A stretch of 64,000 nt of DNA from Kitasatospora sp. SolWspMP-SS2h (GCF_003259315.1 NZ_QLLT01000025.1:1-64000); one strand, 5' to 3'; numbered from the stretch's first letter, positions 38,608 through 49,158 are shown. The notes: generated from the letters alone by a model not told the origin. Program-made: numbers and translations.

Positions 38608-40809
38608 TCAGCCGGCCGTCAGCAGCACCGCCGAACGGCCCGTCAGCAGCACCTCCGCCACCGGCACGGCGTCCGGCGGGCCGGCCAGCGCGGTGTCCAG
38701 CAGCGGCACGTGCGGGGCGGGCAGCGTGAAGCGCCGCGGCTCGGGGGCGGCGTTCAGCAGCAGCAGGAAGTCGGCGTCCCGCACCTCCCGGCCCCGCTGG
38801 TCGCGCTCGGAGATCGCGCCGCCGGACAGCCGCATCGCCAGCGCCTGCCCCGGCGAGAACCAGTCCGCGTCGGTCATCTCGGTGCCCGCCGGGGTCAGCC
38901 AGGTGAGGTCCCGCTGCCCGTCCGGCCCGGCCGGGCGGCCGGAGAAGAACGCCCGCTGCCGCAGCACCGGGTGCGCCCGGCGCAGGTGCACCAGCCTGGC
39001 GGTCAGCTCGGCCAGCGAGCGCCAGTCCGGATCGTCCAGCAGCGACCAGTCCACCCAGCCGGTCTCGTTGTCCTGGCAGTACGCGTTGTTGTTGCCGCCC
39101 TGGGTGCGGCCCATCTCGTCGCCCGCGGTGATCATCGGCACCCCGCTGGAGAGCAGCAGCGTGGTCAGCAGGTTGCGCAGCTGGCGCACCCGCAGCGAGC
39201 GGACCGCCGGGTCGTCGCTCTCGCCCTCCGCGCCGTGGTTCCAGGACCGGTTGTCGTCGGTGCCGTCCCGGTTGTCCTCGCCGTTGGCCCCGTTGTGCTT
39301 GCGGTCGTAGCTGACCAGGTCGCGCAGGGTGAAGCCGTCGTGCGCGGTGACGAAGTTGACCGAGGCGTACGGGCGGCGGCCGCCGCGCTGGTACAGGTCG
39401 GAGGAGCCGGAGAGCCGGGTGGCCAGCTCCCGGACGTCCGGCCGGGCGCCGCGCCAGAAGTCCCGGACGGTGTCCCGGTAGTGGTCGTTCCACTCGCCCC
39501 ACAGCGGCGGGAAGCCGCCCACCTGGTAGCCGCCCGGGCCGACGTCCCACGGCTCGGCGATCAGCTTCACCCGGCTGAGCAGCGGGTCCTGGGAGACCGC
39601 GGCGAGGAACGGGTGCTCCATCTCCACGCCGTCCGCGCCGCGGGCCAGCGCCGCCGCCAGGTCGAACCGGAAGCCGTCCACGCCCATCTCGGCCACCCAG
39701 TACCGCAGCGAGTCGGTGATCAGCCGGATCACCTGCGGACGGCGGGTGTCCAGCGTGTTGCCGCAGCCGGTGTAGTCCGCGTAGCCGCGCCGGGAGCGGT
39801 CCGGCCGGTAGTAGCCGGTGTTGTCGATGCCGCGGAAGGAGAGCGCCGGGCCCATCACGCCCTGCTCGGCCGTGTGGTTGTAGACCACGTCGAGGATCAC
39901 CTCGATGCCCGCGGCGTGCAGCGCCCGCACCATCCGCTTGAACTCGCCGACCTGCTGGCCCCGGCTGCCGCCCGCCGCGTAGCCCGCGTGCGGGGCGAAG
40001 TAGCCGAGCGTGTTGTAGCCCCAGTAGTTGACCAGCCCGCGGGCCTGCAGGTGGTCCTCGCTGACGTGGTGGTGCACCGGCAGCAGCTCCACCGCCGTCA
40101 CCCCCAGCCCGGTCAGGTGCGCGACCGCCGCCGGGTGCGCCAGCCCCGCGTAGGTGCCGCGCAGCTCGGGCGGCACCTCCGGGTGGCGCATGGTGAAGCC
40201 GCGCACGTGCAGCTCGTACAGCACCGTCTCGGCCCAGGGCGTCTTCGGCCGCTGGTCGTCGTACCAGTCGTCGGCGTCGTCCACCACCACGGCCTTGGGC
40301 ACGTACGGCGCGGAGTCCCGGTCGTCCCGGACGGTGTCCGCCACGTCCCGCTCGGGCCAGTTGCGGACGGCCGCGCAGGTCGCGTCGTGGGCCGTGTAGG
40401 CGCCGTCGATCGCCCGGGCGTACGGGTCGAGCAGCAGCTTGGCGGGATTGTGCCGGGCGCCGGTCCACGGGTCCCACCGGCCGTGCACCCGGAAGCCGTA
40501 GCGGGTGCCGGGCAGCACGCCCGGCAGGTAGCCGTGCCAGGTCTGGTACGTCTGCTCGGTCAGCCGGTGCCGGCTCTCCCGGCCGCGCTCGTCGAACAGG
40601 CACAGGTCGACCGCCTCGGCCTGCGGGGCCCAGAGCGCGAAGTTGGTGCCCCGGCCGCCCTCCGGGTCGGTGCGGAACCGGGCGCCCAGCGGCTGCCAGT
40701 TGCCCGGCCACGGCGGCGCGGCGTCCGGCCGGGGCGCCGCGCCGTCCCACCGGGCGGCCGACCGCGCCTGACGGGCCGTGCCCGCATCCAGCTCCTGCCA
40801 CGCCGTCAT
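38608..40809 (-). CDS. glgX: Glycogen debranching enzyme GlgX-type isoamylase
   Basis: 733 residues. Hydrolyses alpha-1,6 branches in phosphorylase-trimmed glucans (GH13_11). CBM48 N-terminal domain (about 30-150, GARFRTDPEGGRGTNFALWA), then the barrel with nucleophile Asp in MGVDGFRFDLAAALARG, acid Glu in RVKLIAEPWDVGPGGYQVGG, and FVTAHDGFTLRDLV. A C-terminal beta domain follows. The ATG at 40809 has GGAGG six bases upstream; longer frames lack one. It is divergent from the first L,D-transpeptidase and separate from the GlgE cluster 11 kb away; GlgP, GlgX and TreS together suffice to recycle the glucan. Confidence 0.95.
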   Translation of the reverse strand: MTAWQELDAGTARQARSAARWDGAAPRPDAAPPWPGNWQPLGARFRTDPEGGRGTNFALWAPQAEAVDLCLFDERGRESRHRLTEQTYQTWHGYLPGVLPGTRYGFRVHGRWDPWTGARHNPAKLLLDPYARAIDGAYTAHDATCAAVRNWPERDVADTVRDDRDSAPYVPKAVVVDDADDWYDDQRPKTPWAETVLYELHVRGFTMRHPEVPPELRGTYAGLAHPAAVAHLTGLGVTAVELLPVHHHVSEDHLQARGLVNYWGYNTLGYFAPHAGYAAGGSRGQQVGEFKRMVRALHAAGIEVILDVVYNHTAEQGVMGPALSFRGIDNTGYYRPDRSRRGYADYTGCGNTLDTRRPQVIRLITDSLRYWVAEMGVDGFRFDLAAALARGADGVEMEHPFLAAVSQDPLLSRVKLIAEPWDVGPGGYQVGGFPPLWGEWNDHYRDTVRDFWRGARPDVRELATRLSGSSDLYQRGGRRPYASVNFVTAHDGFTLRDLVSYDRKHNGANGEDNRDGTDDNRSWNHGAEGESDDPAVRSLRVRQLRNLLTTLLLSSGVPMITAGDEMGRTQGGNNNAYCQDNETGWVDWSLLDDPDWRSLAELTARLVHLRRAHPVLRQRAFFSGRPAGPDGQRDLTWLTPAGTEMTDADWFSPGQALAMRLSGGAISERDQRGREVRDADFLLLLNAAPEPRRFTLPAPHVPLLDTALAGPPDAVPVAEVLLTGRSAVLLTAG

Positions 40810-41045
40810 GGCGAACCTCCCAGCCGTCCGGGGGCCCGTCCCCGTTCTTCCCGTTGTTCCCTGTCCGACGGCCCGCGTCACCCCGGGCCGAGCGGCGTGA
40901 CGCACCGTGATCGATCATGTGCCCAGCGGAGCCGGGTGCGGAAACCATCCGGTCGTGTCCGCGCGGCGGAATCGACCGTCGGGTCCGGTACGGGGTGGTA
41001 TCGGAGAAGATGTCGGACGGACGTCAGGCGAGGACGGAGGACGGC
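40810..41045. other. Divergent promoter region between glgX and ldt1
   Basis: 236 bp without a supported gene. GGAGG at the left end and CGGAGG at 41035-41040 are the ribosome sites of glgX and ldt1. No clear palindrome was noted. Confidence 0.35.
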
Positions 41046-42263
41046 ATGCGCGCCGCGGTACGGCTCTGGACCCGGCGGGCGGCGGCGCTCGCCCTGGTGC
41101 TGCTGACCGGCTGCTCCGGCGGTGGCGGTGGTGGCGACGGCGGCGACCGGCCGCCGGGCGGCGCGGCCGCCCCGCCGCCGGTCTCCCGGGCCCGGCTCGC
41201 GGTGCGGCCCGCCGACGGCGCGCGGGACGTCCCGGCCGACGGCCCGGTGCGGGTCGAGGTCGACGGCGGCCGGCTGCTGACCGTCCGGCTCGCCGACGAC
41301 CGGGGCGCCGCCGTCCCCGGCACCCTCACCGCCGACGGCACCCGCTGGACGGCCGACCGCCGGCTGGCCACCGCCACCGGGTACACCCTGGACGCGGTCG
41401 CCGAGGACGCGGACGGCCTGCGCGCCGCCCGGCACGCGGCCTTCGCCACCGCCGCCCCCGCGCACACCTTCGTCGGCTCCTCCACCCCCGGGGACGGCTC
41501 CACCGTCGGCGTCGGCATGCCGGTCTCGCTGCGCTTCTCGCACCCGATCGCGGACCGCGCCGCGGTGGAGCGGGCCGTCGCGGTGGTCTCCGACCCGCCG
41601 CTGGAGATCGCCCCGCACTGGTTCGGCGACCGGCGGCTGGACTTCCGCCCCGCCGCGTACTGGCCGGCCGGCACCCGGGTCACCCTGCGGCTGCGGCTCA
41701 GGGACGTCGAGGGCGCGCCCGGCTACCTCGGCACCCAGGACGAGGACGTGCACTTCACCGTCGGCCGCGCGCTGGTGGCCGTCGTCGACCTGGACGCGCA
41801 CACCATGGCGGTCCGCCGGGACGGCGAGCTGCTGCGGGTGCTGCCGGTCAGCGGCGGCAGCCCCGGGCACCCCACCTACCTGGGCACCATGGTGGTCTCC
41901 GAACGCCACGAGGTGACCAGGATGGACTCGCGGACCGTCGGCCTCGGCGACGCGTACGACATCGCGGACGTCCCGCACGCGCTGCGGCTGACCGCCTCCG
42001 GCACCTTCGTGCACGGCAACTACTGGAGCGACCCGGCGGTCTTCGGCGCCGCCAACACCAGCCACGGCTGCATCGGCCTGCCCGACGCCAGGGGCGGCTC
42101 CGCCGACTCCCCGGCCGGCTGGCTCTACGCGCACACCCGCACCGGCGACGTGGTGGAGGTGCGCGGCTCCCGCGGCGAGCGGGTCGCCCCCGACAACGGC
42201 CTCTCCGACTGGAACCTGGACTGGCGGCAGTGGACGGCGGGCAGCGCGACGGGAGTTCACTGA
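41046..42263 (+). CDS. L,D-transpeptidase lipoprotein 1 (YkuD), Ig-like domains
   Basis: 405 residues. GGAGG five bases before the ATG at 41046. The signal ends in a lipobox, VLLTGC (residue 22 Cys region), so the protein is lipid-anchored outside the membrane. Two Ig-like domains (about 55-250) precede the YkuD catalytic domain (about 260-385), where Cys of the SHGCIGL motif attacks meso-diaminopimelate-containing stems to form 3-3 cross-links. The C-terminal aromatic tail WNLDWRQW is shared with the two next genes and resembles the C-terminal extension of mycobacterial LdtMt2. First of three tandem paralogues. Confidence 0.92.
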   Translation: MRAAVRLWTRRAAALALVLLTGCSGGGGGGDGGDRPPGGAAAPPPVSRARLAVRPADGARDVPADGPVRVEVDGGRLLTVRLADDRGAAVPGTLTADGTRWTADRRLATATGYTLDAVAEDADGLRAARHAAFATAAPAHTFVGSSTPGDGSTVGVGMPVSLRFSHPIADRAAVERAVAVVSDPPLEIAPHWFGDRRLDFRPAAYWPAGTRVTLRLRLRDVEGAPGYLGTQDEDVHFTVGRALVAVVDLDAHTMAVRRDGELLRVLPVSGGSPGHPTYLGTMVVSERHEVTRMDSRTVGLGDAYDIADVPHALRLTASGTFVHGNYWSDPAVFGAANTSHGCIGLPDARGGSADSPAGWLYAHTRTGDVVEVRGSRGERVAPDNGLSDWNLDWRQWTAGSATGVH

Positions 42264-42429
42264 ACGCGCACCCGGCTCCCGCCGAAGATTCACCCGGCCG
42301 GGCCGGTTATCCTGGCCGCGCGCGACCGGAGTCGAACAGCGCGGGCACCGGATCGCGGTCGGCCCGGTGCAACCGATCCCGGGCACGGGCACGTGTACGC
42401 GATGGGAACACCGGGAGGGGAGCAGCGCA

Positions 42430-43683
42430 GTGGAGACGGTTCACGGGACCTGGGCCGTGGCGGGACGCGGACGCCGGGCCGGGCGGGCGGCGGCGGCCCT
42501 GCTGGTGGGCGGCGTACTGCTGCTCGGCACGGCCTGCAACGGCGACGGCGGCGGCGGGTCGACGGACGCCAAGGGCACGGCGGGCGGCGGGAGTCCGTCC
42601 TCCTCCGCGTCCGACCCCACCCCGAAGGTCTCGACCGCGCAGCTGACCGTCACCCCGGCCAACGGGGCCACCGACGTGCAGCCGAAGGACGGCCTGCAGG
42701 TGGCGGTGGCGAGCGGGAAGCTCACCAGCGTCGAGGTCACCGACAAGAACGGCAAGGCGGTGGACGGCAAGATCTCCGACGACGGCCTGAGCTGGAAGCC
42801 CGCCGGCCAGCTGGCCGTCGGCACCACCTACACGGTCGCCGCGCAGGCGGTGGACGCGGCCGGGCTGGTGGCCGCCTCGACCACCAGCTTCACCACGCTG
42901 ACCCCGGCGAAGACCGCCTCGACCAACGACAACATCGCCGACAACGGCACCTACGGCGTCGGCATGATCGTCTCGGTCAGCTTCGGCAAGCCGATCAAGA
43001 ACAAGGACGCGGTGCTGGCGGGCATCAGCGTCACCGGCTCCGACGGCACGGTGGCCAAGGGCCACTGGTTCACCAACCAGCGGCTGGACTTCCGGCCGGA
43101 GCAGTTCTGGAAGCCGGGCACCAAGGTGACGGTCAAGTACCGCCTGAAGAACGTCGAGGTGGCCCCCGGCGTGTACGGCGACATCGACAAGGACGAGCCG
43201 TTCACCATCGGCCGCTACCAGGTCTCCACGGTCGACGCGGCGGCCCACACCATGACGGTGGACCACGGCGGCGGCAAGACCGAGAGCATCCCGATCACGG
43301 CCGGCAACGACCAGAACGCGTCCTGGAACGGCACCATGGTGATCTCCTCCAAGGAGAAGGTCACCCGGATGAACTCGGCCACCGTCTCCAACGTCAAGGG
43401 CGACGAGTACGACGTCCCGGACGTGCCGCACGCGATGCGCCTGACCAGTACCGGCACCTACGTGCACGGCAACTACTGGAGCACCGCCTTCGGCAAGTCC
43501 AACGCCAGCCACGGCTGCGTCGGCATGGCCGACGTCAAGGGCGGCGGCGACAGCACGGCGGCGGGCAAGTTCTTCAACTCCTCGATCATCGGGGACGTGG
43601 TGCGGATCAAGAACTCCAAGGGCCAGACCGTCGCCGGCGACAACGGCTGGAGCGGCTGGACCGTCCCGTGGAGCAAGTGGTAG
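42430..43683 (+). CDS. L,D-transpeptidase lipoprotein 2 (YkuD)
   Basis: 417 residues. GTG at 42430 with GGAGGGGAG seven bases upstream; longer frames lack this. Lipobox LLGTAC after a hydrophobic signal. Ig-like domains (about 60-265) and the YkuD domain with catalytic SHGCVGM; tail WTVPWSKW. Lipobox-to-fold spacing is a Gly/Ser-rich run. The sequence pairs closely with paralogue 3 in the middle region (DNIAD.GTYGVGMIVSV, VAPGVYGDIDKDEPFTIG). Cell-envelope peptidoglycan cross-linking is the family role. A clear hairpin follows the stop. Confidence 0.92.
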   Translation: METVHGTWAVAGRGRRAGRAAAALLVGGVLLLGTACNGDGGGGSTDAKGTAGGGSPSSSASDPTPKVSTAQLTVTPANGATDVQPKDGLQVAVASGKLTSVEVTDKNGKAVDGKISDDGLSWKPAGQLAVGTTYTVAAQAVDAAGLVAASTTSFTTLTPAKTASTNDNIADNGTYGVGMIVSVSFGKPIKNKDAVLAGISVTGSDGTVAKGHWFTNQRLDFRPEQFWKPGTKVTVKYRLKNVEVAPGVYGDIDKDEPFTIGRYQVSTVDAAAHTMTVDHGGGKTESIPITAGNDQNASWNGTMVISSKEKVTRMNSATVSNVKGDEYDVPDVPHAMRLTSTGTYVHGNYWSTAFGKSNASHGCVGMADVKGGGDSTAAGKFFNSSIIGDVVRIKNSKGQTVAGDNGWSGWTVPWSKW

Positions 43684-43711
43684 CCGACGGCCCGCTCGTA
43701 CGCACGGCCCG

Positions 43712-43745
43712 CACGGCCCGGTGGTCACCCGACCGCCGGGCCGTG
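43712..43745 (+). terminator. Hairpin between L,D-transpeptidases 2 and 3
   Basis: CACGGCCCGG at 43712-43721 pairs with CCGGGCCGTG at 43736-43745, and inner GGTC/GACC pairs extend the stem with a 4-nt loop. It lies 29 bp after the stop and probably separates the transcripts of the paralogues. Confidence 0.6.
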
Positions 43746-43858
43746 GTCCGTTCGTGACCGGACCGGGACACTCGGATCGCAACGTTTCCGGTCCCCGATC
43801 CGTCATATCAAGCGAAAGTCCTGTCAGCGGACAGGCGGGTGACTGGGGAGAGCGGAAC

Positions 43859-45061
43859 GTGAAGGCGATGCGCGGGGCACATGTGGCGGGGGCGCTCGCG
43901 GGCGCCCTGGTGCTGATGACCACGGCCGGATGCAGCTCCGGCGCGGCGAAGCCGGACGGCCCCAAGGGCACGGCCGGCGCCACGGCCGGCGAGAGCAAGC
44001 CGGCGGCGTCGGCCGCCACCATCGCCATCGCGCCCGCCGACGGCGCCACCGGGGTCAAGCCGACCGGCGAGGTCAAGGTGACGGCCACGGCCGGGAAGCT
44101 CACCTCGGTCAAGGTCACCGGCCCGGACGGCGTCGAGGTGCCCGGCCAGATCGCCGCCGACGGCAGCTGGGCCCCCACCGGCAGCCTCCTGGTGGCCACC
44201 GCCTACACCGTGGACGCGCTCGCCGAGGACGACAAGGGCGTGGTCGCCAACGCGCGCTCCGGCTTCACCACCCTCACCCCCGACAAGGAGGCCGGCACCA
44301 GCGACAACATCGCGGACGCCGGCACCTACGGCGTCGGCATGATCGTCTCGGTGCGGTTCAAGCGGTCCGTGGTGAACAAGGACGCGGTCAAGGCCGGCAT
44401 CACCTTCGAGACCTCCGACGGCACCGAGGTCCGCGGCCACTGGGTCAACGACAAGCGGATCGACTTCCGGCCGGAGAACTACTGGAACGCCGACACCAAG
44501 GTCACCATCCACTACAAGCTCAAGAATGTGGAGACCGCGCCCGGCGTGTACGGCGACGTGGACAAGGACGAGCCGTTCACCATCGGCCGCTCGCAGGTCT
44601 CCACCGTGGACGTCAACACCCACCGGATGTCGGTGGTCCGGGACGGCCGGCAGACCGACACCGTCGAGTTCACGGCCGGCAAGCCCGGCTACGACACCTG
44701 GAACGGCGTCATGGTGGTCGAGGCGTTGGAGGGCACCACCCGGATGACCTCCAACGGCGTCACCAAGGAGGGCTCCGGCGACGAGTACGACCTGGTGGTT
44801 CCGCACGCCATGAGGTTGACGGACTCCGGCACCTACGTGCACGGCAACTCGTGGAGCGCGGGCGTGATCGGCCGCTCCAACGGCAGCCACGGCTGCATCG
44901 GCGTCACCGACACCGCCAAGGGCGGCGACGACACCCCGGCGGGCAAGCTCTACAACTCCAGCATGGTCGGGGACGTGTTCAAGGTGGTCAACTCCAAGGG
45001 CGCGACCGTCTCGATCGACAACGGCCTGGGCGGGTGGAACACCCCCTGGGCGCAGTGGTGA
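43859..45061 (+). CDS. L,D-transpeptidase lipoprotein 3 (YkuD)
   Basis: 400 residues. GTG at 43859 after GGGGAG; the frame opens upstream without ribosome support. Lipobox MTTAGC then a Gly/Ala/Ser/Lys linker. Ig-like domains (about 55-255) and YkuD domain with SHGCIGV; tail WNTPWAQW. The middle block is very like paralogue 2 (DNIAD.GTYGVGMIVSV; APGVYGDVDKDEPFTIG), so these two are the most recent duplicates and paralogue 1 is more diverged. All three keep the catalytic Cys, His and the preceding Ser. Confidence 0.92.
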   Translation: MKAMRGAHVAGALAGALVLMTTAGCSSGAAKPDGPKGTAGATAGESKPAASAATIAIAPADGATGVKPTGEVKVTATAGKLTSVKVTGPDGVEVPGQIAADGSWAPTGSLLVATAYTVDALAEDDKGVVANARSGFTTLTPDKEAGTSDNIADAGTYGVGMIVSVRFKRSVVNKDAVKAGITFETSDGTEVRGHWVNDKRIDFRPENYWNADTKVTIHYKLKNVETAPGVYGDVDKDEPFTIGRSQVSTVDVNTHRMSVVRDGRQTDTVEFTAGKPGYDTWNGVMVVEALEGTTRMTSNGVTKEGSGDEYDLVVPHAMRLTDSGTYVHGNSWSAGVIGRSNGSHGCIGVTDTAKGGDDTPAGKLYNSSMVGDVFKVVNSKGATVSIDNGLGGWNTPWAQW

Positions 45062-45164
45062 CGCCCGGGCGTCCGTTCGGTTGCTGGCGGCATATGCCAA
45101 ATGAATAGTGATCGTTTGCTCATTGTCCGTACGCGGCCGCTCGCGTTCCGCAATGATGGGGCGC

Positions 45165-45734
45165 ATGGCGGCATGGGGCGAAGCAGAGCGGTCATCACTT
45201 CCGGTGTCCGGCAGGCGTGGTGACGATCCGTCAGTGATCGGCGCCGGCGTGGTGCTGGCCGACCTGGAGCGGCTGACGCCGGAGGAGATGGAGCACCTCT
45301 TCTTCGGCGTCCTCAGCGATCCCGACGCCGCGGAGGAGGTGCGGCTGCCCTCCCGCCCGGAGTCGGCCAAGGTGGCCCGCCGGCTGGTCCTCTCGGTCTT
45401 ACGGACGTGGAAACTCCACCAGCTGCTGGAGGCCGGGGAGTTGCTCACGGGCGAACTGGTGGCCAACGCCGTCCGGCACGCGGGCGGCCGGATGATCGGA
45501 CTCAAGGTGACCCGCCGCCCCGGCTGGCTGCGGGTCGAGGTCCGGGACTCCTCGCGCGCCCTGCCCTGCCTGATCCGGGCCCCCGAGGTCGGCTACCAGA
45601 ACGGCCACGGCCTGCGGCTGGTGGAGTCGCTCGCCGACCGCTGGGGCGCCGACCTGCTGCCGCGCGGCAAGGGCGTCTGGTTCGAGATCAGGATCCGCGA
45701 GCGGGCCGCCGCCATCGCCGCCGCCGCACTCTGA
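45165..45734 (+). CDS. RsbW-like ATP-binding protein (HATPase_c_2 anti-sigma type)
   Basis: 189 residues. GHKL-type ATPase without a histidine phosphoacceptor: N box ELVANAVRHAGG (about 100-115), G box GHGLRLVESLADRWG (about 150-165). An N-terminal segment of about 60 residues is variable. Such single-domain proteins in streptomycetes control sigma-B-type factors or act with anti-anti-sigma partners; neither a sigma factor nor an STAS gene is next to it. Start chosen at the ATG 45165 (MAAWGEAERSS); alternative ATGs at 45153 and 45156 would add a few residues. Confidence 0.8.
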   Translation: MAAWGEAERSSLPVSGRRGDDPSVIGAGVVLADLERLTPEEMEHLFFGVLSDPDAAEEVRLPSRPESAKVARRLVLSVLRTWKLHQLLEAGELLTGELVANAVRHAGGRMIGLKVTRRPGWLRVEVRDSSRALPCLIRAPEVGYQNGHGLRLVESLADRWGADLLPRGKGVWFEIRIRERAAAIAAAAL

Positions 45735-45826
45735 GCCCGCCCCGCCGTCTGCCTGGTATGTGAAGGTGAAGTGAACCACAGGCCTTGGTTTCGATTTTGT
45801 CGGCCGGTTCATAGCATGCGATAGTC

Positions 45827-45892
45827 ATGCACGTCGGGCAGCACAACCCGACGCCTCCCCTCCGCCGGCACGCACCCCCTTGGCCGCCGTAG
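45827..45892 (+). other. Possible tiny leaderless reading frame in the sdaA-proximal gap
   Basis: A 21-residue frame (MHVGQHNPTPPLRRHAPPWPP) whose ATG follows an AT-rich stretch with TAGCAT and GATAGT -10-like hexamers and no ribosome site. Inside it CGTCGGG-N8-CCCGACG forms a 7-bp hairpin (45832-45853). It could equally be a small RNA or nothing. The remaining 45735-45953 gap holds no gene. Confidence 0.2.
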
Positions 45893-45900
45893 GACGCACA

Positions 45901-45938
45901 GGGGCCCCGGACCGCGCACCACCGCGGACAGGGGCCCC
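45901..45938 (-). terminator. Hairpin terminator after sdaA
   Basis: Outer arms GGGGCCCC (45901-45908 and 45931-45938) and inner CCGCG/CGCGG pairs form a stem 16 bp past the sdaA stop on the minus strand. Confidence 0.6.
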
Positions 45939-45953
45939 GTACCGTTTCCGGGG

Positions 45954-47339
45954 TCAGCACTCGATGACGTTGACGGCGAGGCCGCCGCGGCTGGTCTCCT
46001 TGTACTTGATCTTCATGTCGGCGCCGGTCTCCTTCATGGTCTTGATCGCCTTGTCGAGGGAGACGTGGTGGCGCCCGTCGCCGCGCAGGGCCATCCGGGC
46101 GGCGGTGACGGCCTTGACCGAGGCCATGCCGTTGCGTTCGATGCAGGGGATCTGGACCAGGCCGCCGACCGGGTCGCAGGTGAGGCCGAGGTTGTGCTCG
46201 ATGCCGATCTCGGCGGCGTTCTCGACCTGCTCGGGGGTGCCGCCGAGGACCTCGGCGAGGCCGCCCGCGGCCATCGAGCAGGCGGAGCCGACCTCGCCCT
46301 GGCAGCCGACCTCGGCGCCGGAGATGGAGGCGTTCTCCTTGAAGAGCATGCCGATCGCGCCCGCGGCGAGCAGGAAGCGGACGATGCCGTCCTGCTCCTC
46401 TCCTTCGGAGTACGCGCCCGGGACGATGAAGTTCAGGTAGTAGTGCAGGACGGCCGGGATGATCCCGGCGGCGCCGTTGGTGGGGGCGGTGACCACCCGG
46501 CGGCCGGAGGCGTTCTCCTCGTTGACGGCCATCGCGTAGAGGGTGACCCACTCCATCGCGTTGCCCGGGTTGACGCCCTCGGCGCGCAGCGCGCGGGCGG
46601 CGGAGGCGGCCCGGCGGCGGACCTTGAGGCCGCCGGGGAGGATGCCCTCGCGGGACATGCCGGCCGCGACGCACTCCTTCATGACGGCCCAGATCTCCAG
46701 CAGCCCGGCCCGGATCTCGGCCTCGGTGCGCCACGCCTTCTCGTTCTCCAGCATCAGGCCGGAGATGGACAGGCCGGTCTCCCTGGTCAGCCGCAGCAGC
46801 TCCTCGCCGGTGCGGAAGGGGTACCGCAGGGCGGTGTCGTCGGGCTTGATCCGGGCCTCGCCGAGGGCGTCCTCGTCGACCACGAAGCCGCCGCCGACCG
46901 AGTAGTAGGTCTTCTCCAGCAGCGTCTCGCCGGAGGCGTCGTACGCCCACAGGGCCATGCCGTTGGCGTGGTAGGCGAGGGCCTTGCGGCGGTGCAGGAC
47001 CAGGTCGTGGTCCGGGTCGAACGGGATCTCGTGCCGGCCGAGCAGGCTGAGCCGCTTGTCGGCGCGGATCCGCTCGACGTCCAGGTCGGCGCGGTCGACG
47101 TCGACCGTGCGGGGCGAGTGGTTCTCCAGGCCGAGCAGGACGGCCTTGGGGGTGCCGTGGCCGTGCCCGGTGGCGCCGAGCGAGCCGTACAGCTCGGCGC
47201 GGACGGTGGCGACCCGCTCCAGCAGGCCCTCGGAGCCGAGCCGGCGGGCGAACATCCGGGCCGCGCGCATCGGGCCCACGGTGTGCGAGGAGGAGGGGCC
47301 GATGCCGATGGAGAAGAGGTCGAAGACGCTGATGGCCAC
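45954..47339 (-). CDS. sdaA: L-serine ammonia-lyase (iron-sulfur dependent)
   Basis: 461 residues, single-chain form with alpha and beta regions fused. L-serine to pyruvate + ammonia, using a [4Fe-4S] cluster. N-terminal beta part (about 1-150, SVFDLFSIGIGPSSSHTVGP) and the alpha part with the cluster cysteines in GCQGEVGSACSMAAGG and CDPVGGLVQIPC. The ATG at 47339 is the natural start. It is the last gene of the gcvT-gcvH-glyA-sdaA series, 159 bp after glyA; a hairpin in that gap may reduce read-through. It removes serine made by GlyA, so the series converts glycine to pyruvate overall. Confidence 0.95.
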   Translation of the reverse strand: MAISVFDLFSIGIGPSSSHTVGPMRAARMFARRLGSEGLLERVATVRAELYGSLGATGHGHGTPKAVLLGLENHSPRTVDVDRADLDVERIRADKRLSLLGRHEIPFDPDHDLVLHRRKALAYHANGMALWAYDASGETLLEKTYYSVGGGFVVDEDALGEARIKPDDTALRYPFRTGEELLRLTRETGLSISGLMLENEKAWRTEAEIRAGLLEIWAVMKECVAAGMSREGILPGGLKVRRRAASAARALRAEGVNPGNAMEWVTLYAMAVNEENASGRRVVTAPTNGAAGIIPAVLHYYLNFIVPGAYSEGEEQDGIVRFLLAAGAIGMLFKENASISGAEVGCQGEVGSACSMAAGGLAEVLGGTPEQVENAAEIGIEHNLGLTCDPVGGLVQIPCIERNGMASVKAVTAARMALRGDGRHHVSLDKAIKTMKETGADMKIKYKETSRGGLAVNVIEC

Positions 47340-47461
47340 GGGGTGACGTCCTTGTCCGGTCTCGTGGTGGTGTGCCGGTTCCCGCCCGGTGGGGCGGGGC
47401 GCGGCATGGAACGGGGCACCGCGCGCACCTCTCCAGTGTGCGTGGTGCCCCGGGAAGCCCG

Positions 47462-47488
47462 GGCGGGCCGCCGGTCGGGCGGCCCGCC
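47462..47488 (-). terminator. Hairpin after glyA
   Basis: An 11-bp perfect stem (GGCGGGCCGCC with GGCGGCCCGCC, 5-nt loop) 11 bp past the glyA stop. It may terminate or attenuate transcription before sdaA. Confidence 0.6.
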
Positions 47489-47498
47489 GAGCGGGGTC

Positions 47499-48767
<1,269 letters not shown>

Positions 48768-48783
48768 CAGGGGGGTCTCCCGG

Positions 48784-49158
48784 TCAGGCGCCGGTGAAGG
48801 CGGTGTAGCCGTCGGCGTCGAGCAGCTCGTCGGTCGCCTCGACCCGGACCTTGAACAGCCAACCGCCCTCGAAGGGCTCCGAGTTGACCAGGGCCGGCTC
48901 GTCGATGACGGCCTGGTTGACCTCGGTGACCTCGCCGGTGGCGGGGGAGAAGAGGTCGCTGACCGACTTGGTGGATTCGAGCTCGCCGCAGGTCTCACCC
49001 GCGGTGACGGTGTCACCCACCGCGGGGAGCTGGACGTACACGATGTCGCCGAGGGCGTCGGCCGCGTGCGCGGTGATGCCGACCGTCGACACCCCGTCCA
49101 CGGCGGCGGTCAGCCACTCGTGCTCCTTGGTGTACTGCAGGTGCGTGGGGTTGCTCAT
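48784..49158 (-). CDS. gcvH: Glycine cleavage system H protein
   Basis: 124 residues. Lipoyl carrier of the glycine cleavage complex, shuttling the methylamine group from P to T and L proteins. The lipoyl-lysine is in GELESTKSVSDLFSPATGEV. Ends are complete. It sits 102 bp after gcvT and 16 bp before glyA. gcvP and lpd-type L protein are not in the window, so the complex depends on genes elsewhere. Confidence 0.97.
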   Translation of the reverse strand: MSNPTHLQYTKEHEWLTAAVDGVSTVGITAHAADALGDIVYVQLPAVGDTVTAGETCGELESTKSVSDLFSPATGEVTEVNQAVIDEPALVNSEPFEGGWLFKVRVEATDELLDADGYTAFTGA

